Origin: Elioraea sp051860475
GTDB lineage: Bacteria; Pseudomonadota; Alphaproteobacteria; Acetobacterales; Acetobacteraceae
NCBI RefSeq assembly: GCF_051860475.1
Contig: NZ_JBHYDW010000020.1
Span: 1 to 41,815, forward strand
Reading direction: 5' to 3'
Length of the DNA stretch: 41,815 nt
Below, one piece after another: positions 40,949 through 41,815 of this stretch. Positions within the stretch are counted from its first letter, which is position 1. Each line of letters begins with the position of its first letter. The notes under the pieces are model-generated. The model ran no database searches, was not told the origin of the DNA, and saw nothing but the letters and a program-made list of their open reading frames with translations. The translations under genes and the position numbers were made by a program.

Positions 40949-41815
40949 GCTCGATCCGCCGGTTGCGCGCATAGGCCTCGACCGTATCGGCCGGATCGAG
41001 CGGCTGGAACTCGCCGAACCCGGTCGCAGCGAGGCGGTTCTCCGGCACGCCGAGCAGCGACAGCAGGCGCACCACGTTGATCGCGCGCGCCGCCGACAGC
41101 TCCCAGTTCGACGCGAAGCGCCCGCCGGGAGCCAGCGGCGTGCGGTCGGCGTGGCCATCGACCCGCAGGATCCACGGCACGTCCGAGGGGATGTCAGTTG
41201 CGACCTCGCGGATCACCCCGGCAAGCTGGCGCAACTGCTCCATGCCCTCGGGTTGAAGATCGGCCGAACCGGGCGGGAACAGCACTTCCGACTGGAACAC
41301 GAAGCGGTCGCCGACCACCTGGATGCCCGGCCGGTTGCCCAGCACCTCGCGCAGCCTTCCGAAGAACTCGCTGCGGTAGCGCTGCAGTTCCTCGACCCGG
41401 CTCGCCAGCGCCAGGTTCAGCCGCTGGCCGAGATTGGCGATCTGCGCGTCCTTGTCGCGACCCTCCGCCTCGGCGATCTCCAGCGCCTGGCTGATCCGGC
41501 CGATCTGCGCGCGCAGCTCCTCGATCTGGCGGTTGAGCAGCGCCACCTGCGCACGCGCAGTCTCGCCGAGCCGGCGCTCGTCGGCGAGGATCGCCTCGAC
41601 GGTGCGTCGGCGTTCCTCCTCGGTAGCGGCGCGCGCGGCCGCATCCGCGGCCTGCTCCTCAAGCCGGTCGCGCAGCGCGGTCAGCGTCTCGATCTGTTGC
41701 GTCAGGCGGACGATCTCGGAGAGCCGGAGCTCGATCGTCTCCCGATCCGTCTCCACCTGCCGGTCGAGTGCGGCGACCTGCTCGCGCATGAGCGCGAGCA
41801 TTTCGCGTTCGGCCT
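40929..41815 (-). CDS. OmpA/MotB-type peptidoglycan-binding protein (5' end beyond window)
   Basis: The last 295 or so residues of a protein whose start lies right of the window; the frame stays open through base 41815 (…AEREMLALMREQ). A long coiled coil rich in Glu, Arg and Ala covers roughly the first 140 visible residues. A C-terminal OmpA-like domain follows: FPPGSADLQPEGMEQLRQLAG, VDGHADRTPL, NWELSAARAINVVRLL, and a final ARNRRIELRLTDR. This layout matches alphaproteobacterial envelope proteins that pair with MotA/TolQ/ExbB-type proton channels. A membrane span is expected in the missing N-terminus. Confidence 0.9.
   Translation of the reverse strand, partial: AEREMLALMREQVAALDRQVETDRETIELRLSEIVRLTQQIETLTALRDRLEEQAADAAARAATEEERRRTVEAILADERRLGETARAQVALLNRQIEELRAQIGRISQALEIAEAEGRDKDAQIANLGQRLNLALASRVEELQRYRSEFFGRLREVLGNRPGIQVVGDRFVFQSEVLFPPGSADLQPEGMEQLRQLAGVIREVATDIPSDVPWILRVDGHADRTPLAPGGRFASNWELSAARAINVVRLLSLLGVPENRLAATGFGEFQPLDPADTVEAYARNRRIELRLTDR

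Overview
The window is very GC-rich, densely packed bacterial chromosome that most likely comes from an alphaproteobacterium. The strongest taxonomic marker is a complete gcrA, a cell-cycle regulator restricted to Alphaproteobacteria. The high GC, the pqqABCDE cluster and the tuf / tRNA-Trp / secE / nusG order would fit a member of the Acetobacteraceae or a relative (Rhodospirillales). That finer placement is inference, because no rRNA or marker phylogeny is possible from this window. No phage, CRISPR array, rRNA or intact insertion sequence was seen.

Layout. (1) 1-1.15 kb: housekeeping translation/transcription block with the end of tuf, tRNA-Trp(CCA), secE and nusG. The usual next genes (rplK, rplA) are absent. 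(2) 1.2-5.7 kb: a CHAP-domain lipoprotein facing a leftward group FAH-family hydrolase <- methyltransferase <- EamA transporter <- gcrA. Two DnaA-box-like sites lie upstream of gcrA, followed by an acetamidase/formamidase-family gene. (3) 5.85-8.0 kb: a decayed IS630-type transposase next to an orphan polysaccharide-type ABC exporter (permease plus ATPase). (4) 8.1-12.5 kb: a complete ugpBAEC-type glycerol-3-phosphate/carbohydrate importer with a possible Pho box. (5) 12.6-15.1 kb: apt overlapping a LOV-domain hybrid histidine kinase. (6) 15.1-19.6 kb: a Bug/TctC binding protein divergent from a coupled trio (ThDP enzyme, 3-hydroxyacyl-CoA-dehydrogenase-like enzyme, SDR). (7) 19.7-22.9 kb: pqqABCDE, with a strong hairpin after pqqA and a palindromic repeat inside the last codons of pqqE.

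(8) 22.9-32.4 kb is the most interesting part. It is a leftward, translationally coupled run of eight genes: livG, livF, MmgE/PrpD, isocitrate-lyase/PEP-mutase family, hyuB, hyuA, an isochorismatase-fold protein lacking its catalytic cysteine, and an FAD-dependent oxidoreductase. Six of the eight genes are joined by 4-nt ATGA overlaps. It begins with a 40-codon head of an ArsR regulator that itself overlaps livG by ATGA, which looks like a deletion scar. I read it as an undescribed catabolic operon for a cyclic amide, imide or related nitrogen-containing acid; the substrate cannot be told from sequence. (9) 32.6-41.8 kb: a stand-alone molybdopterin oxidoreductase, a roughly 370-bp segment I cannot explain, a DUF1501/DUF1800 pair, a membrane spermidine-synthase-like protein, a Gfo/Idh/MocA oxidoreductase and, running off the right edge, an OmpA/MotB-type peptidoglycan-binding protein.
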